This document shows, one piece after another, positions 61,936 to 64,000 of a stretch of DNA of 64,000 nt. The notes beneath the pieces were generated by a model. The model saw nothing but the letters and a program-made list of their open reading frames with translations. It was not told the DNA's origin and ran no database searches. Source of the DNA: Arthrobacter gandavensis (lineage in GTDB: Bacteria > Actinomycetota > Actinomycetes > Actinomycetales > Micrococcaceae); contig NZ_VTFU01000001.1 in the NCBI RefSeq assembly GCF_009192735.1, positions 558,001 to 622,000 of the forward strand, read 5' to 3'. Both the position numbers and the translations under genes were made by a program. The stretch's first letter is position 1. Each line of letters begins with the position of its first letter.

Positions 61936-62850
61936 ATGAACCATCCCCTGACCAACCCCAACGGGCAGATCATCGCGCTGGAGGCGGGGCAGTACCGCGC
62001 CGGAATTGCGACGGTCGGAGCTGGAATCCAAAGCCTGCAGTTTGGTGGACGGGACCTGGTCCTGCCGTTTGACGCAGACGTGGTGCCCCATGCCTATGCG
62101 GGTAAAACGCTGGCTCCGTGGCCTAACCGCATTGGCTCCGGAACCTACGTTTTCCAGGGCCGGGAGTACTCCGTGCCGGTAAACGAGGCCTCCACCGGGA
62201 CGGCGCTCCACGGCCTGGTGGTCTGGGCCGATTGGCAGGTTGCCTCCCGGACGGACAGTTCAGTGGTCCTGGAACACACACTCCATGGCCAGCCCGGCTA
62301 CCCGCACCAGCTGATGCTGCGGGCCGGGTTCACACTGAACGCCGATGCCGGCCTGACCGTGGAGATAAGCGCCGTCAATTCCGGGCGCAGTGCGGCTCCC
62401 TACGGGGTCTCTTCGCATCCGTACCTCACCGTTGGACAGGTACCCGTGGACCGTTGCGAAGTGGGCTTCACCGCTTCCCGCGTCCTCATGACCGACGAGC
62501 GCCTGCTGCCGGTGGAATTGAAGGAGACCGCCGGCACCGAATTTGATTTTGCCCAGCCCCGGCTGCTGGGGTCCATGAGCCTGGACCACGCCTTCACCGG
62601 CCTGCCCGACGACGGGTGGCAGGTCACCCTCCGCAACCCCGCAACCGGGGAATCGAGTGTCCTGTCCGCTCCCGCGGGTGAGGGTGCATCGCGCTGGCTG
62701 CAGGTTTACTCCGGGGAGGAGCTGGGGCGTCTGGGCATGGCCGTGGAGCCCATGACCTGTCCGCCGGACGCCTTCAACACCGGCACCGACCTCCTGGTGC
62801 TGGAGCCGGGCGACGAGCACCGGTTCTCTTACTCCATCACCGCCGGATAG
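61936..62850 (+). CDS. Aldose 1-epimerase family protein
   Basis: 304 residues of the galactose mutarotase-like fold. LAPWPNRIGSGTYVFQGREYSVP (part), STGTALHGLVVWADW (active-site His), GVSSHPYLTVG (His) and AVEPMTCPPDAFNTG (the Glu that acts as base) are visible. It interconverts alpha and beta anomers of hexoses, or hexose phosphates. GACAGGAGCC lies about 10 bp before the ATG. A hairpin separates it from the downstream LacI gene, and its promoter carries a LacI operator, so this pair likely forms a sugar-responsive unit. Confidence 0.88.
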   Translation: MNHPLTNPNGQIIALEAGQYRAGIATVGAGIQSLQFGGRDLVLPFDADVVPHAYAGKTLAPWPNRIGSGTYVFQGREYSVPVNEASTGTALHGLVVWADWQVASRTDSSVVLEHTLHGQPGYPHQLMLRAGFTLNADAGLTVEISAVNSGRSAAPYGVSSHPYLTVGQVPVDRCEVGFTASRVLMTDERLLPVELKETAGTEFDFAQPRLLGSMSLDHAFTGLPDDGWQVTLRNPATGESSVLSAPAGEGASRWLQVYSGEELGRLGMAVEPMTCPPDAFNTGTDLLVLEPGDEHRFSYSITAG

Positions 62851-62879
62851 CCTGCCGCTGCCCTCGCAGCAGCGGCAGG
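62851..62879 (+). terminator. GC-rich hairpin after aldose 1-epimerase
   Basis: CCTGCCGCTGC and GCAGCGGCAGG, 11-bp perfect arms around a 7-base loop, follow the stop immediately. There is no T-run, so termination may be partial. Confidence 0.5.
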
Positions 62880-62896
62880 TATTGCACACATCGACA

Positions 62897-62907
62897 GAAA
62901 GCGTTTC
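62897..62907. promoter_or_regulatory. LacI-type operator touching the lacI-family start
   Basis: GAAAGCGTTTC, a CG-centred dyad, ends one base before the ATG of the LacI gene and overlaps its ribosome site, fitting autoregulation. Confidence 0.5.
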
Positions 62908-63975
62908 ATGCCACCGTTACAGCGCAGGCTATCCGGCGCGCCACCGACCATGGAGGACGTGGCCCGGGTCGCCGGGGTCTCCCACCAGACCGTGTCGCGG
63001 GTCCTCAACGACCACCCCAACGTCAGCCCCCAGACGAAGGAGAAGGTTTCCGCGGCCATCGGTGCGCTCGGATACCGCCGCAATGCTGCGGCCCGGTCTC
63101 TGGTGACCCGCTCGTCCAAGGTCATCGGCGTCATCATCACCGAGCTGGAGCAGTATGGCCCCGCAAGCACGCTGCTGGGCCTGCAGGAGGCTGCCTTTCG
63201 AAACGGCTATTTTGTCAGTGTTGCCGGCCTTCGGGAACTCACCCCCTCCGCCGTCCTGGAATCGGTGAACCATCTGCTCAACCAGGCGCCGGACGGAATC
63301 GTGGTGGTGGCGCCCGTCCAGGCCGGCGTTGACCTTTTCCGTGACCTGGAACTGAAGATTCCCCTGGACATTGTTGCCGGCGGTCTCGCTCCGGAGGGCA
63401 GCCAGGAACAGGCGGCACGGATGGCCGTGGGACATCTCGCGGACCTGGGCCACCGCAGCATTGCCCACTTGGCCGGACCCGAACAATGGATGGATGCCCA
63501 GCGAAGGGCATCGGGCTGGCGGACGGAGCTCCAGGCGCGCGGACTGCCGGCTGCCCCACCGATGACCGGCGACTGGGGTGCCGAGTCCGGCTACCGCAAC
63601 GGGCTGGCGTTCGACGCCGCCGCCCACAGCGCCGTGTTTGTGGCCAACGACCAGATGGCCCTGGGGTTCATGCGAGCGCTGCATGAGCGGGGCATCAGTG
63701 TTCCGGGCGATGTCAGCGTGGTCGGCTTTGACGATCAGCCCGAAGCCGCCTATTTCCTGCCTCCGTTGACCACGGTCCGCCAGGACTTCCGGGGCATGGG
63801 CCGGTACTGCATCGACCAGCTGCTGCTGGAAATCACCGGCGGCGGTTCGGGCCCCATGCCGGAGCCGGATGCCGTGCCGTCTGGCCAGGGAGCCATGCCC
63901 GGGGGCCGGGCCCCGGAGAATGCACCTGAGTCCGGACTTATCGTGCGCAGCAGCACCGCTCCCCCGCGAAACTAA
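62908..63975 (+). CDS. LacI-family transcriptional regulator
   Basis: 355 residues. HTH: TMEDVARVAGVSHQTVSRVLNDHPNVSPQT; hinge about 50-60; effector domain with GHRSIAHLAGPEQWMDAQRRASGW (part), VFVANDQMALGFMRALHERGISVPGDVSVVGFDD and DFRGMGRYCIDQLLLEI. Between that and the last strand lies a Gly/Pro/Ala-rich insertion (about 310-340) not usual in LacI. Its targets are likely the epimerase operator upstream and its own start region. AGAAAG serves as a weak SD. An in-frame ATG at 62950 is an alternative. Confidence 0.88.
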   Translation: MPPLQRRLSGAPPTMEDVARVAGVSHQTVSRVLNDHPNVSPQTKEKVSAAIGALGYRRNAAARSLVTRSSKVIGVIITELEQYGPASTLLGLQEAAFRNGYFVSVAGLRELTPSAVLESVNHLLNQAPDGIVVVAPVQAGVDLFRDLELKIPLDIVAGGLAPEGSQEQAARMAVGHLADLGHRSIAHLAGPEQWMDAQRRASGWRTELQARGLPAAPPMTGDWGAESGYRNGLAFDAAAHSAVFVANDQMALGFMRALHERGISVPGDVSVVGFDDQPEAAYFLPPLTTVRQDFRGMGRYCIDQLLLEITGGGSGPMPEPDAVPSGQGAMPGGRAPENAPESGLIVRSSTAPPRN

Positions 63976-64000
63976 CCCGCTCCGCACCTCGTTCCGGAGT

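Overview
The window is high-GC DNA with GTG/TTG starts, leaderless-looking promoters, rbpA and ppm1, and several lipoprotein-dependent sugar ABC systems. This points to a free-living actinobacterium of the Micrococcaceae, Arthrobacter-like. That assignment is inferred from gene content and codon style, not from a marker gene. No rRNA, tRNA, CRISPR array, prophage or intact insertion sequence was found.

Layout. 1-375 is the tail of a DSHCT (Dob1/HelY-type) helicase. 0.4-13 kb is mostly core: YtcJ-like amidohydrolase, a 500-bp gap holding a strong promoter and a candidate structured RNA, ppm1, rbpA, an SPFH/NfeD membrane pair, an RlmA-type methyltransferase, an S9 peptidase, peptide deformylase, SOUL and DUF4193 proteins. 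A 670-bp gap with repeated TTATGTCA motifs and an orphan AAA ATPase follow. 12.6-14.3 kb is a DGPF/YCII gene plus ECF42-type sigma factor pair with a matching upstream promoter.

14.3-32.5 kb is a carbohydrate island. A seven-gene minus-strand operon (binding protein, two permeases, two Gfo/Idh dehydrogenases, TIM-barrel isomerase, ThuA-like protein) looks suited to import and redox processing of a glycoside. Divergent from it, a LacI repressor precedes a second ABC system and a GH51 arabinofuranosidase. A third, orphan binding protein sits with a six-hairpin glycosidase-like enzyme and a GH43 enzyme. None of these ABC systems has its own ATPase, so a shared MsiK-type ATPase elsewhere is expected. 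LacI-type palindromes occur at several of these promoters.

32.7-47.2 kb carries a zinc dehydrogenase and an unknown partner, a leaderless HTH plus Clp-N pair, an ABC-type ATPase, EamA and APH-like proteins, a tartrate/malate dehydrogenase beside a decayed LysR gene and a DASS carboxylate carrier, two hydrolases, an acyltransferase, a glycosyltransferase and NhaA.

47.2-52.5 kb is a zinc-uptake locus of the AztABCD type, with a Fur/Zur-like box between divergent aztA and aztB and two different AztD-like lipoproteins flanking the binding protein. 52.5-64 kb contains a stand-alone LigD polymerase-domain protein, an MFS carrier, a GH13 alpha-glucosidase, a two-component system divergent from an ABC exporter, an unknown 180-residue protein, aldose 1-epimerase and a LacI regulator with an operator touching its own start codon.

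Recurring design features are stop-to-stop overlaps of convergent genes and promoters whose -10 hexamer ends exactly 6-7 bases before the start codon with no Shine-Dalgarno sequence.
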